Made by a program: the position numbers and the translations under genes
Part shown: in pieces, positions 46,401-59,700 of the stretch
Numbering within the stretch: position 1 is the stretch's first letter
Layout: each line of letters opens with the position of its first letter
Notes under the pieces: model-generated
Seen by the model: only the letters and a program-made list of their open reading frames with translations
Databases searched by the model: none
Told to the model about the DNA's origin: nothing
From: Caenorhabditis elegans
Taxonomy: Eukaryota > Nematoda > Chromadorea > Rhabditida > Rhabditidae
Length of the DNA: 64,000 bases
Assembly (NCBI RefSeq): GCF_000002985.6
Contig: NC_003280.10
Span: 4,584,501 to 4,648,500 of the forward strand
Direction: 5' to 3'

Positions 46401-49400
46401 AGATTCTTTTTCTCGAAGATGAAGCTCTAAAGTTGAAATTCTGGCTTTCATACTTCTGATTTCATGTTCTCTTGATCGTGATGATTCCTCATTTGTGAGA
46501 TACATTTGACGCTGACTTGTCATTCGATTTTCAATTGTATTGCGTTCTGAATAATATTTTCATCAATTGATTCAAAGTTTAAATATTCCTTTACCTTCAG
46601 TAATATGAACCAATTGTCTCTCAACTCTCTCAATAACCATTTGCCTATCCGCCAGCTTCTCATTTCTCTGCCTCAGCTCATCTTTTGCCTTTTCCAGAGC
46701 ATCTGATAAATCTGCATTGTCTGCTTCCAACTGTTCGATTCTTTCTTTCAAAAACCGAAGTGTAACTCCAACTGAAGAACTCACATCCATAGAGTCAACT
46801 GCTCTTTGCATATTCTGTGAGCTGTCTGCAAAACGGACTGAGGGGGAACTGCGAAGCGGGACTTCATCAGAATTCTCATTGAGGCCGATCGAAGAAGCTG
46901 CACGTGGAATGTCAACATAGATTGACCGATTTTGGCGGGAATTCGAAGACATAGCTGGAAAGAATATTTTTGGAGTTAGTTTGGAAAAGGGAGAACTCAC
47001 GATTTTGTAAGGATTCTACTGCTGATTTCTGAAGATTTGCAAGTTTTGATTGAACTTCTTCGAATCGTTTTTGGCTATCTCTCAGTCGATTATCAGAATC
47101 TTTTGCTTTCAGTTCTTGACGTTCCAGTTTTAATCTGGAAATAAAACAAATAATTTGTTTTTAAAAAATTATATAATGCAAACAAATTTGTATGTATTTC
47201 TAGAACAATTTTCTAACTGCCAAATTCGTATAAATTGTTTGACTACTTCAGTTTTTCTATTAGATTTTTGTCAGCAAAAATTGTCGATAACTTTGAAAAT
47301 AATCAATTCTACATGAGATAACTTACGTCACAGTAGCCAGATCACTTCTAAGCCTCTGATTATCCAATTCACCCTTATTGGCCTTCTCCTCAGCACTCCG
47401 GTACTTATCCAAAATGTCACTGATTGCAGATTTGCTCGTTTCTCTCTTGACTTCAAATGCAGCTTTCACTGTTGCCAGATCATTTACAAGCCGTTGATTC
47501 TCATCTTGAAGAGCTTTTCGAACTTTTTCAAGATCAGTTAGCTGCAAATTACGAATATTTTTAAGCTAAAAACTCAAATAAAACTCACTCTAAACTGCTC
47601 ATTCTGTGCTTGCTTCAGCATACTCTGAGCATCATGCTCCATCTTTCTGAGCAAATCTCCTGAAACCTCGTTCTTCGCAGCTTTATCCATCAACTGAATC
47701 TCTAATTGTCGAACTTTATTGGTCAAATCAGTCACATTCTGATCCAATTCATTCTTCTTTTCTTCTAGATTAACATTCTTCATTCTCATATTATGAACAA
47801 CTTTGTTAGCCTCTCTCAATTGATCTGCCAAGTCTTGGATCTTCTTCCTCTCCTCATTCCACTTCTCACTCAACCCCTCTTTTCCATTTTTGAGTTCCGA
47901 GTTTTGTTTCAGCATGACTGCAAGCTCGTCTTTCAGCTTTTCAAGTTCTGCTTCAGTAGTTTCCAGCTTGGATATCAGCTCCATTGTATTCGATTCCAAA
48001 GCATTAATCGAACTTTCTCTCTCCGCAATTCCAGCCGTCAGCTTTTCCACGTCACCCTCCAACACTGAAATTCTTCGAGTCTGTTGATCAATCGTTGTTG
48101 CATGTTTTGTAGCAACAAGCATTGCTTCTTCTTTCTGTTCCATGAGTTTCATCCTCTCTTCATTCAATGTCTTCTGTTCCTTCTTCCGATCTTCCTCTTT
48201 CTCCTCATCTGTCAACTCCATTTTTCGAAGCTTGTCATCAAGATCTCTTGATTTCTCATGGCTGTCTTCTAAATCCCTACGAAGAGCAATTTCCTTATCT
48301 TCTTTCTCCTTCACCACATCCTCAAGCTTCTGCACTCGTTCTTGAAGTTCCGTAACTGCTTCGTTTTTGGATGATTCCAGCTGAAAAGCAGAACTTTATA
48401 GATTTTCTAACCCATCAACCCAACTTACCCGATTCCTTTCATTACTCCATTCCGCCCGATCACCATCATTCTGCTCATTCAACTTCTCCAATTCCTTTCT
48501 CATTTTCTCTTTCAACCTCTCCACTTCTTCTTCCGTGTGCAGATGATCCACTTTCAACTGATCGTGCTCTTCCATTAGCATCTCGTGGATCTTCGTGAGC
48601 TCATTCATTCTCGCTTCACATTCTTTTCCAAAATTCTCAACTCCTTGACGATCCTTCTCAGCCAATTGTAACTTTACTTCATACTCTTCTTTCATTTCCG
48701 CTTCATTTTTCTGTTCAAGCTCTTCCATCCTTAACAGTTCTTCTTTTCTCTCCTTTTCTGACTTGTTTAATTGTTCTTTCAACGATGAAATTTCTTCATT
48801 CAAGCTATCAACAGTAACACCCTTCTGCTTCAGCTCATTAGTCAACTTATCAAAGTTTCCACGTAAATCATCAAGTAATGCTCGAAGATCTGCTTCTTCT
48901 CGTTCCTTCTCCTGTCCTCTTCTGTTCATTTCTTCCAGCTCCATCTTCAACTGCTCATACTTCTCTTGCCACGTGGCGACATCTTCGAGCAATGCGTCAT
49001 TCTTCCGAGCTGCATCATCATACTTCTCATTAGCTTCGGAGATCTGTCGAGTCCTCTCATTGACTTGCTCGTGGAGCCGGGTAAGTTCAGCCTTCAAAAT
49101 ATCGATTTCCCCGTTAGCCTCTTCGTATGTGGCAGTCAACTGATGACTTGATGTTCGGACGTTTTGAATGTGAACTTCTTTTTCTTGAAGTGTAGCCATC
49201 AAATTTCGAATTTCCTCATTCTTATTCTCCACCTCACTATTCAAAGATTCAATTTGATCTGTCAGCGTGTTCAACTCATTCTTACTCTCCAAAAACTGTT
49301 CTTGATTCAGCTTTCCTTCTCCTTCCATCGCAGTGATAATTGCCTGGAACTCTGCGAGCTCTTTCCGGAGCTCCGCTTCCTTCTCAGCCATCTCATCAAG

Positions 49401-52400
49401 CTTTGCTCGACACTCTGCTATCTCCAAGTCTCTCTGATCAGCCTGCTCTCTTTCGGTTTCCAGTTTCTTTTTGAGCTCATCCCGTTCTGTTTCGAGCATG
49501 TCAAGCCTTAAAGTCTTATCATCCAAATCTGTCTTCATCGCCGCCACGTCACCCTTTAAACTTCTCTGCGTCTCTCTGAGCTCATCACTTTCTCGTCTAA
49601 TCTTTTCCCGTTCAGAACGTTCTTTTTCAAATCGAGATCTTTCCTCGGTATCTTTGGAACGTAACGCTTCCTCGTGAGAATCCTCCCGCTCTTTCAGTTC
49701 TTCTCGATGCCGAATCATCAATTCCTCAATAAACTGTTTGTGTTGCCTGTGTGCTTCATTCAATGAGTTCTGAACTGATATGGTGAGTTTTTCCTGGCTC
49801 TCCCGTTGCTCCTCGAGATTCCGGATCTTTTCACTGGCCTTCCTCAACTCATCATCCAACTTTTTCAGGTCATGTTCTCTCTGTGAATAGACACTTGATC
49901 GTTTTCTCTCTGCTTCTCTGTCATCTTTTCTTCGTTTCTCTTCTTTTTCCAAATCCTTCTTTGCACGATCTCTTTCCTTTTCTGCCTGCTTCGCTGCTTC
50001 CCTTGATTCATCGATTTCCCCGTTCTTGGTGGTCAGCAGCTTCCGCATTTTACGTGCCACATCCATTGGTGTTTCGTCTGAAATTTTATGATTTTATGTG
50101 TGGAAAAACAAGATTAGAAGTTTTTGAAAGATTCTGTGCAATACTACGTTCTATTGTAAATTGATGTCTTTAAAACAAAAATTAAAAACATATCGTGCAT
50201 AGAAATTTTTTGCTAACAAAATCCAATAAAAAAGTGAAATAAAAAATAATGCACTTTTTTCTAGGACCAAAACGCACTGAAATAGAATCCATTAGTCGCT
50301 ATGCTATAGTAATAAAATATATTTTATTTTGCATTATCTTTAAAGTTCACTATAATTTGCTAACTTTTCAGGAACTTTATAAAAATGCAAGTAAAAACTG
50401 CTCCAGAACAATTTTTCTATGAAAAACTACGTGGCTGCCAGAAAATAAAACTCGGCCACTTTCATGAATCTAAGATGGGAGTCATTCTACCATAGAAATT
50501 TTTTTAGTGACTGAATCATCATTTCAAATTGTTAAAACAAATCCAATGTGAAAATTGTATCTACAAGTGCAAACCAATAGTAAAAAAAATAGGTCTAAGT
50601 CTTTCTTGAGTCGCGACATGCTTGTAGGCAGGTATGCAGGCCTTTTTGTTCCTACTTAGAACCTTGACCAATGGTCATTACTTGAAAATATTCTAAAAAC
50701 CTTTAAACTTATCAGCTACAAACATATTTGATACTCTATATCACCACAATATTTTGCACAAACTAAAAAATAAAACAAACTGAAAAGTGAGTGAGCGGTG
50801 GTGTTGTCGACTATAACAGAAGGACTCTGACTTCTTCCTCTGCCTCCAGCCATTTCGTGAGCCATTTTGGAAAGTTGTTCGAGAATATCCGAGAGCTCGT
50901 CGTTTTGCTCGCGGAGCTTCCTGCATTCGTCCTCTTTTCTCTTCAAATCTCGCTGCCGTTCGTTTGCTTTTTCTTCTGACTGCAAAAGAGAGATGTTGAT
51001 GAAATATGAAGGTGGGTTAAATGGGAAACAGGTAATTGCTCTCAACTCACTTTCATATAATTCTCAGTGACAGAGTTGAGCTGACGAAGTGTCTCATCGA
51101 GTACATCGTCCTTTTCTCGTTTCATTTGTTCCTTCTGGTCGAGATTCTAGAAGTTGAAAAGGGGTTTTAACTAGACGTAGGAAAATTAACGGTTTTTTTT
51201 CAGTAAAAATGAAAAGCTTACAGCAAAATTTTTATAATTAAATATTTCAGCGGTTTATTCTCCGTTGTCAAAAAATGCCTTAAAATTACTTTTAGATAAG
51301 AAATTATTGAAAAATTTTTAACACAAAGTGCACATTTTCAACTTTCGGTTTAAAAAAGAAGACCAAGAAAATTCTAAAAATTTTATAGAATCCGAAAGTA
51401 AAACGAAAATTGCGGTGCATCATCTTGAAGGTAAAATTGCACATTTCAATATACATAGAACACCTATTCATTTTCTACAAAATTTCAACGTTTTTAAAAA
51501 AAATTTCATCCCTCAAATTCAGGCAAAAATCCTGAAGTGAAAAGTGCCAATTCTCACAAGAACTAACCTTTTGCTCGGCGTGGCGAATGGCTTTTCGCAT
51601 AAGTGTTGCACACCGCGTGAATTCGGTCAATTGTCTGTCCAAATCGTTGGCGGTGGTTGTGCGCAACTCGTGGAGCTGCAAGAAATAAGTGATGTTTAAA
51701 CTTGAAATTTCTATTTTAGTGTCGAAAATTAGAATGGGATCTGTGAATTAAAATTTTGATTTTCCAAGCTGGCTGCAAAATTAGTAATAGGTCTAGCTTC
51801 TAGAAAATGTCGGATAAGTTTAAAATTAATGTGTTTTTTTTTAAATTAGTGTAGGAACATCTACAGAAAGTTCCATAAAACGAGGAGCGCTACGTTACAC
51901 TACAAATTTTTTTATAATCTCAGACTAGTTCTACTAGAAGCTGAACAAGTTTGAAAAACACACAAAACAATTAAATAAAACTCGAAAATTACCTGACGCT
52001 TGACAGCGGTGAACTCCTTCCAAAGACTGATCAGCTTTCTGTGTTGGGTCTCCGTTTGATTTCGATAGCGCTGCAAATAAATAAGCTTCCGGTGGTGAGG
52101 GGAAATTTCGTAGAAAAAGGGCAATTGAAGGCTTCCGGTGGAAGAAAGATTTGAAGCTGGTGTACTTCCGTTTTAAAACAAGGTTAGATTAAAACTCAAA
52201 ATCTATACAAGTGGAACGGAAAATGCACTCTTACTTCCTGGTATGGTTTACAGGAAAAAAGTAAAAATAGAAAAGTGTTGCAAATTTCTGGCCCTTTACA
52301 GTATTGCAACTCGCGAGACTGCAAACCTCGAATAATCTACTTTGACGGCGTATATCTCGGATGTCACTACTGTTATCAAAAATTGTCCAACTATCAAAGT

Positions 52401-53841
52401 ATAGAAAAGTTTTCAGCAAGTATTTTGTCAGTTGACAGTTTGATGATAAAACCAATTGGAACCAAGATAAGAGCTGTCAAAGTAGAGCTAAAGATGGTGC
52501 AAGTCTAAAGAAAAAATCTTATTTCTAGTTCTGAAGACTAGGGAATATTAAAAACTGAAATAAGAATCTGAACGTTCAGATTTTGGTGTTTAATATTCGG
52601 ACAACCTCACATTTTTCTATAATCAATCAAAAGTACAAGCTTGAAACTTCAAGCATCAACCAAGAAATCAAAATCGTCTAACCGTATTCTCCGACCGAAA
52701 TCTCATCGACTCTGTATGCTGCTGCTGTTGTAATTGCTGTAGTTGTCTGCTCAAATTAGTAGCATCAACTCTTAAATGCTCATTTGCAGCTAGTGCTGCA
52801 TCATTTTCTTCTCGGAGCATCTCATTCACCTCTTCCAGTGTGTTGTTTCTGGAAATTCAAATATTTTTTTTTTAAATTCAAACCTGTATCATTGCCGCTT
52901 ACTTGAACAATTCCTCTTTCAACTTTGCAAAAAGTTCGTCCAAATTCTCCTCTCCAACTCCAATATCTGCACCATCCAAATTATAATGAGCCAAAACTCT
53001 TGGACTGCTTCGATGTCTTCCATAATCTCCGATCGGGCTCGTCGACCGATACCTATGCCCTACTAGACTTTTGTGTCGATTTCTTAACCCATTAATCGCA
53101 TAGTTTGGGGTTCTAGATGAACTAATCATGGCATTGGAGTTCAACGGAATGTCAATGGTTAGAGAAGGCATGGAAATGTTTGTCTGATTGTGAAGATGTG
53201 TGAGTCCTGGATGAGCAAGTGATGATAATGTCACATCGGGGCTGGGGGTCAGATTGAAAGACTCGATTGATTCTGCGTTTGCTCTTTGGCGGAAGCGTTG
53301 GAGCTGTAACAAAATACCGTTTTGAATTCAGGAAAATATTATGTGAGTGGAATATTTTGAATAGTTCACTAAAACTACGACGACTTTCTCTCCGGTAGTG
53401 CTTCTTCTTTTTTACATTTTTCTTTTTTTTTCCAATTGGTCATGCAGTTGGTCATTGTATGTTTGCCCACAAGCCCCGATTTCGCGCCGCTTCCAATAAC
53501 AAAAGTGAAAGTGATCGGATGAGAGAATCAACTAGTGTACTTACTCTTTTTGTTAAAATAAAAACAGAAACAGGAAACAATTGGGTTTCAGTTTAAAAAC
53601 TACGAGAATTGAAACAAGGTTTCAGAGAACAATTGTGTTACTGTAACTTTACAAATTCAATGGATCTCAGGTTTTTTTGAAGACGATGAAATTATTCTCC
53701 GAAGCTTACCTGATCATTAATATCCTGGATAACCTGCCGATTCCTCCGATTCTCCTCAATCCCAGCATCCAACCGATTTCGGCATTCGGATAGATCTTCA
53801 GTGACACGAACGACATCCTCCGAACTTGCCGCCGATTTCAT
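43494..53841 (-). CDS. che-10: Rootletin (ciliary rootlet coiled-coil protein)
   Basis: 17 predicted exons, all in phase, about 1972 aa: 53841-53710, 53303-52903, 52848-52683, 52070-51993, 51675-51568, 51146-51051, 50979-50781, 50077-48429, 48380-47589, 47541-47327, 47134-47001, 46954-46595, 46546-45603, 45542-45297, 45118-44939, 43804-43642, 43549-43494 (TAA). Nearly the whole protein is heptad-repeat coiled coil rich in E, K, R, Q and L. Rootletin-like landmarks are the N-terminal RLDAGIEENRRNRQ segment, HRKLISLWKEFTAVKR (vertebrate form RLLLLWRQVVGFRR), and ERRAIDKSLASMERENQQLYR near the end. Rootletin forms the striated rootlet under sensory cilia. Splicing from exon 7 to exon 8 (donor A-GTTTGT) and of the last two exons is less certain. 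TTTCTTTCAG, ending at 53883, is a candidate trans-splice acceptor. Confidence 0.82.
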
Positions 53842-55838
53842 TTTTTTGCTTTGCCGTTTTGGGAGCTCACCGAGTTGGCATACTGAAAGAAAATATTGGT
53901 AGGTGGGAAGAAAGGTGGAGTCGGAGAAAAGGATGCACGCGATATGTGTGTGACATGAAAATTAGATAGGTTTGGCGAGAATTTATGGGAAAGTTTGTAG
54001 AAAATTTTGAGAAATCTGAAGAATATTTATGAAGCATTTTTGAAAAAGTAGAGATTTTGCTATTTTGCAAAAGTTGAATCTTTATAGGTGGACTAGAGGG
54101 AAGACTTAATTGAGAAAGAATAAAAATTCCTATATTTTTTAAAAGTGTGTTTTTTTTTGTTCAATTTTGTAGTCTCCCTGTTTCTATTTCCTCTAAAATT
54201 AGGTCGTCGCCTTCGATTTCCGGCATCTGATTGGCTGATAAATGAACGGAAAAAATCACTGATTGGTCGCACGTTTTGTAAAAATTCCAAAAAAAGAATT
54301 TGGCCAAATTTGAGTTTTTCTCTGCCAGCTAGTATCTCAGAAACAAAAAAATATTTTGTTGATTTAAATTTTTTTGGAAAAACTAAAAACAACAGCGGGA
54401 CATAATTTTAGAGACGAATTCAAATTTATTAAACTCAATGACAAAATGAAGAAGAAGCTTCCATATTTTACTCCTAAAAAAAATAAATAGATCCTAGAAA
54501 TAGTGAGACGCAGAATGTGACACAAAAAACCGGAATCCGACGGCAACATATGCTTGTGTTCTTCACCATCTCTTCTCATTCTGCAGTGTCACTGTATGTT
54601 TGCAGAGAAAACCAGAAAAACAATTTTTATGGAGGTGTTGTTCTGTCTGTCTCTACTCTAACGGGTGTTGGGTTCTTTTTGGAAATGAGAGAGAAAGGAA
54701 TAAAGAAGAGAATGAGAGAATTGAAGTTTTTAGAATTTTATTGGCAATTCGCCATAGTAAACTGGTAAAATGGCGGAATCAAAACATATGGCACTAGTTG
54801 GAAAAATATTAGAATTACAAAATACCTAGTTACAAGTGAAAAAGCTTTTCCCTGATATTCTAAAGAAAAATAATTCACTTAAATATAAAATAAATTTTCA
54901 GAGTAATTTTCAATATGTTCGTAAAAAACAAATGGCATTTCACATACGTGAACTAAATCGCAGATGTTTGACATGACGAGTCATGACAATGGAAACGAAA
55001 TTGCGGGCGGAGAATGCAAAAAAAATCGAAGGACATTTTAGAAAAAGCTCGGGTGCCGCTGAAGCTTCTGTGGAAGGCAATCGGAAGTGTCTCCCCGTAT
55101 GGACTATTACCGTAGAGTAAGGGTACGAAATGACTACTACGACTATAAAGGACGTTTATGTTTACAGCCACACCCCGGAGATTTTTTTTTTTGAAAAAAA
55201 AAAAAGATTCAGAAAATTGGTAGCCGTTTTGCAGTCGTTTAGTTGGAATAAAAAAGGAAGTGAGAAGAAAAATGGGAAAGGTAAAAGGTTGGAAGAAGTG
55301 GTGGGAAATTAGATTAAGAATTTGGGATTATTGGGGAACACTAGGGGTTTTCAAAAAACCTTACCTTATAAGTTGGGGGCAAAAATAATTGTTTTTTTTT
55401 TCAAAAAAAGAATCGAACATAAATTCGAAAAAAGTTTCAAAAAATTTTACAAATTTCACATGAAGTTGCGAAATGAAAAAATATGTAATATTACGAATAA
55501 AATATGCATGTGTAGATTTTCTATTTTTTTAAATTTTCAGTCATAGTTTTTTTTCTAAATGGCCAAATTTTCATGAAAATTTGGACTTTTTAAGTGATTG
55601 CAATTTTTGAATGTAACGTAATAAAAATTTTCAAAAAGTTTTTGGAAAATTTTCAAACATACCTTTCTGTTTAAAAAAGACATGAAAACATTAAGCACAA
55701 ACGTAAAAAGGCTAAAGAATAAATAATGACTCCAAAAAAGGGTCTTATTTCAATTTGCAAATAGCTTCACATAAAACTTCCATTAGTAGCTAGGAGCATG
55801 GTGGCTTGCAGAAAAAACGTATCCAATTCTCCCCCTGA

Positions 55839-55852
55839 GTTGTCATGGAAAC
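55839..55852. promoter_or_regulatory. X-box (RFX/DAF-19) motif
   Basis: GTTGTCATGGAAAC fits the nematode X-box consensus RYYNYYATRRNRAC at every position. It lies about 2.0 kb upstream of the rootletin ATG, farther than usual. Confidence 0.5.
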
Positions 55853-56560
55853 TTTGTCTAGTGTAGTATATCAATTTTTTCACTAAATAATACATTTAAA
55901 ATTTGAAAGAATTTAGAATTTTTTGAAAACAAAAAAAGAGTTTTGATTCAGAAAAATAATAGGAACAGGGTAAGCGCATTTTTTTGTTTATACGACACTA
56001 TTGACGCTTAGGTGAGAATAGTATTTGATAAGGAAAAAAACTGAAAAATGATAGTGGGAAATGAGAATTAGAGTAGAAAATATTTGATTTTGAATTAAAA
56101 TTTTAGATTAACATTCAAACATTTTGAAAATGCTCAAAATGTTTTAAGAACTATTAAAAAAATCTAGATGTACATAATTCTGGGAATTTTTTAAATAAAT
56201 ATTATGAGCAAAATAATTCTGAAAATACAGAATAACCAACAAACTTAATTCCATATTTTCCAAAAATATTTGGGTTTGGAATGAAAAGATTTTCATTAAA
56301 ACTGACCACTTCAATGTCTCATTTCTCTTGCTCTCTTTCTCTCTCTACGCCTGCTCTTCACTTTTTCACTATCTGCGTCTCTTGATTCTTACCACTCTCT
56401 CGCTGTGTTCATTGCATATAAGGTTCTAGAAAGGGGGTGCTGGTGGCAAGGAATCAGAGAAAAAGAGAGAAATGAGCAGATGGTCAACTCCCTGATTCTG
56501 TATTCTGGATGTTATTATGATGGATTCTCAAGGTCCACCGGTTCGGGATTAGGTAACTGA

Positions 56561-56574
56561 GTTGCTATGGAAAC
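56561..56574. promoter_or_regulatory. X-box (RFX/DAF-19) motif
   Basis: GTTGCTATGGAAAC also fits RYYNYYATRRNRAC at every position. It is 722 bp beyond the first motif and 137 bp before the minisatellite begins. Confidence 0.5.
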
Positions 56575-56710
56575 TCATCGGAGTGGAAGAAGCACATTTA
56601 AATTTAGAGGGAAATTAGAAGGAAACGAAAATGAAGACACATTTTGGAAATGAGCTTTGTGAAGAGTTTATGAGCATTCTGTGATGGCCATTGGCAAACC
56701 AATTCTTAGG

Positions 56711-59700
56711 TTTAAAAAAATTTTAAAACCGAGATTCACGGACAATATGGAAATTCAAAACTTCACTGGTTTTCAAAATTTTTTAAACCGAGATTTATGG
56801 ACAATATGGACAATTAAAACTTCACTGGTTTTCAAAATTTTAAAACCGAGATTTATGGACAATATGGAAATTCAAAACTTCACTGGTTTTCAAAATTTTA
56901 AAACCGAGATTTATGGACAATATGGAAATTCAAAACTTCACAGGTTTTCAAAATTTTTGAAACCGAGATTTATGGACAATATGGAAAATTAAAACTTCAC
57001 TGGTTTTCAAAATTTTAAAACCGAGATTTATGGACAATATGGAAATTCAAAACTTCACTGGTTTTCAAAATTTTTAAAACCGAGATTTATGGACAATATG
57101 GAAATTCAAAACTTCACTGGTTTTCAAAATTTTTTAAACCGAGATTTATGGACAATATGGAAATTCAAAACTTCGCAGGTTTTCAAAATTTTTAAAACCG
57201 AGATTTATGGACAATATGGAAATTCAAAACTTCACTGGTTTTCAAAATTTTTAAAACCGAGATTTATGGACAATATGGAAATTCAAAACTTCACAGGTTT
57301 TCAAAATTTTTGAAACCGAGATTTATGGACAATATGGAAATTCAAAACTTCACTGGTTTTCAAAATTTTAAAACCGAGATTTATGGACAATATGGAAATT
57401 CAAAACTTCACTGGTTTTCAAAATTTTAAAACCGAGATTTATGGACAATATGGAAATTCAAAACTTCACTGGTTTTCAAAATTTTAAAACCGAGATTTAT
57501 GGACAATATGGAAAATTAAAACTTCACTGGTTTTCAAAATTTTAAAACCGAGATTTATGGACAATATGGAAAATTAAAACTTCACTGGTTTTCAAAATTT
57601 TAAAACCGAGATTTATGGACAATATGGAAATTCAAAACTTCACTGGTTTTCAAAATTTTTAAAACCGAGATTTATGGACAATATGGAAATTCAAAACTTC
57701 ACTGGTTTTCAAAATTTTTTAAACCGAGATTTATGGACAATATGGAAAATTCAAAACTTCGCAGGTTTTCAAAATTTTTGAAACCGAGATTTATGGACAA
57801 TATGGAAAATTCAAAACTTCACTGGATTTCAAAATTTTTAAAACCGAGATTTATGGACAATATGGAAATTCAAAACTTCACAGGTTTTCAAAATTTTTAT
57901 ATGGACAATTAAAACTTCACTGGTTTTCAAAATTTTTAAAACCGAGATTAATGGACAATATGGAAATTCAAAACTTCACTGGTTTTCAAAATTTTTTAAA
58001 CCGAGATTTATGGACAATATGGAAAATTAAAACTTCACAGGTTTTCAAAATTTTAAAACCGAGATTTATGGACAATATGGAAATTCAAAACTTCACTGGT
58101 TTTCAAAATTTTTAAAACCGAGATTTATGGACAATATGGAAATTCAAAACATCACTGGTTTTCAAAAATTTTAAAACCGAGATTTATGGACAATATGGAA
58201 ATTCAAAACTTCACTGGTTTTCAAAATTTTTAAAACCGAGATTTATGGACAATATGGAAATTCAAAACTTCACAGGTTTTCAAAATTTTTGAAACCGAGA
58301 TTTATGGACAATATGGAAAATTCAAAACTTCACAGGTTTTCAAAATTTTTGAAACCGAGATTTATGGACAATATGGAAAATTAAAACTTCACTGGTTTTC
58401 AAAATTTTAAAACCGAGATTTATGGACAATATGGAAATTCAAAACTTCACAGGTTTTCAAAAATTTTAAAACCGAGATTTATGGACAATATGGAAAATTA
58501 AAACTTCACAGGTTTTCAAAAATTTTAAAACCGAGATTTATGGACAATATGGAAATTCAAAACTTCACAGGTTTTCAAAATTTTTAAAACCGAGATTTAT
58601 GGACAATATGGAAATTCAAAACTTCACTGGTTTTCAAAATTTTAAAACCGAGATTTATGGACAATATGGAAATTCAAAACTTCACAGGTTTTCAAAATTT
58701 TTAAAACCGAGATTTATGGACAATATGGAAATTCAAAACTTCACAGGTTTTCAAAATTTTTAAAACCGAGATTTATGGACAATATGGAAAATTAAAACTT
58801 CACTGGTTTTCAAAATTTTAAAACCGAGATTTATGGACAATATGGAAATTCAAAACTTCACAGGTTTTCAAAAATTTTAAAACCGAGATTTATGGACAAT
58901 ATGGAAAATTAAAACTTCACAGGTTTTCAAAAATTTTAAAACCGAGATTTATGGACAATATGGAAAATTAAAACTTCACTGGTTTTCAAAATTTTAAAAC
59001 CGAGATTTATGGACAATATGGAAAATTAAAACTTCACTGGTTTTCAAAATTTTAAAACCGAGATTTATGGACAATATGGAAAATTAAAACTTCACTGGTT
59101 TTCAAAATTTTAAAACCGAGATTTCTGGACAATATGGAAATTCAAAACTTCACTGGTTTTCAAAATTTTAAAACCGAGATTTATGGACAATATGGAAATT
59201 TAAAACTTCACTGGTTTTCAAAATTTTAAAACCGAGATTTATGGACAATATGGAAAATTAAAACTTCACTGGTTTTCAAAATTTTAAAACCGAGATTTAT
59301 GGACAAAAACTTCACAGGTTTTCAAAATTTTTAAACCCGAGATTTATGGACAATATGGAAACTCAAAACTTCACAGGTTTTCAAAATTTTTGAAACCGAG
59401 ATTTATGGACAATATGGAAATTCAAAACTTCACTGGTTTTCAAAATTTTTAAAACCGAGATTTATGGACAATATGGAAAATTAAAACTTCACTGGTTTTC
59501 AAAATTTTTAAAACCGAGATTTATGGACAATATGGAAAATTAAAACTTTACTGGTTTTCAAAATTTTAAAACCGAGATTTATGGACAATATGGAAAATTA
59601 AAACTTCACTGGTTTTCAAAATTTTTAAAACCGAGATTTATAGATAATATGGAAAATTAAAACTTCACTGGTTTTCAAAATTTTTAAAACCGAGATTTAT

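Larger units (their letters stand above)
53842..56710. other. Upstream region of the rootletin gene, no gene supported
   Basis: 2.9 kb of AT-rich sequence between the rootletin start and the minisatellite. Two 14-bp X-box matches occur (annotated separately), plus a CTGATTGG foldback near 54227-54270 and a CT-rich tract at 56325-56410. Open frames here show no domain or codon character. Confidence 0.5.

Noticed and set aside
47793..50164. Plus-strand Ser/Phe-rich frames opposite the rootletin exons
   Set aside because: Antisense shadows of Glu/Lys-rich coiled-coil coding sequence.
56681..57313. Open frames of 103 and 74 aa with MDNMEIQNFTGFQNF repeats
   Set aside because: They result from a 60-bp period without stops and break when a unit has 58 or 59 bp; no start context, splice signals or codon character.
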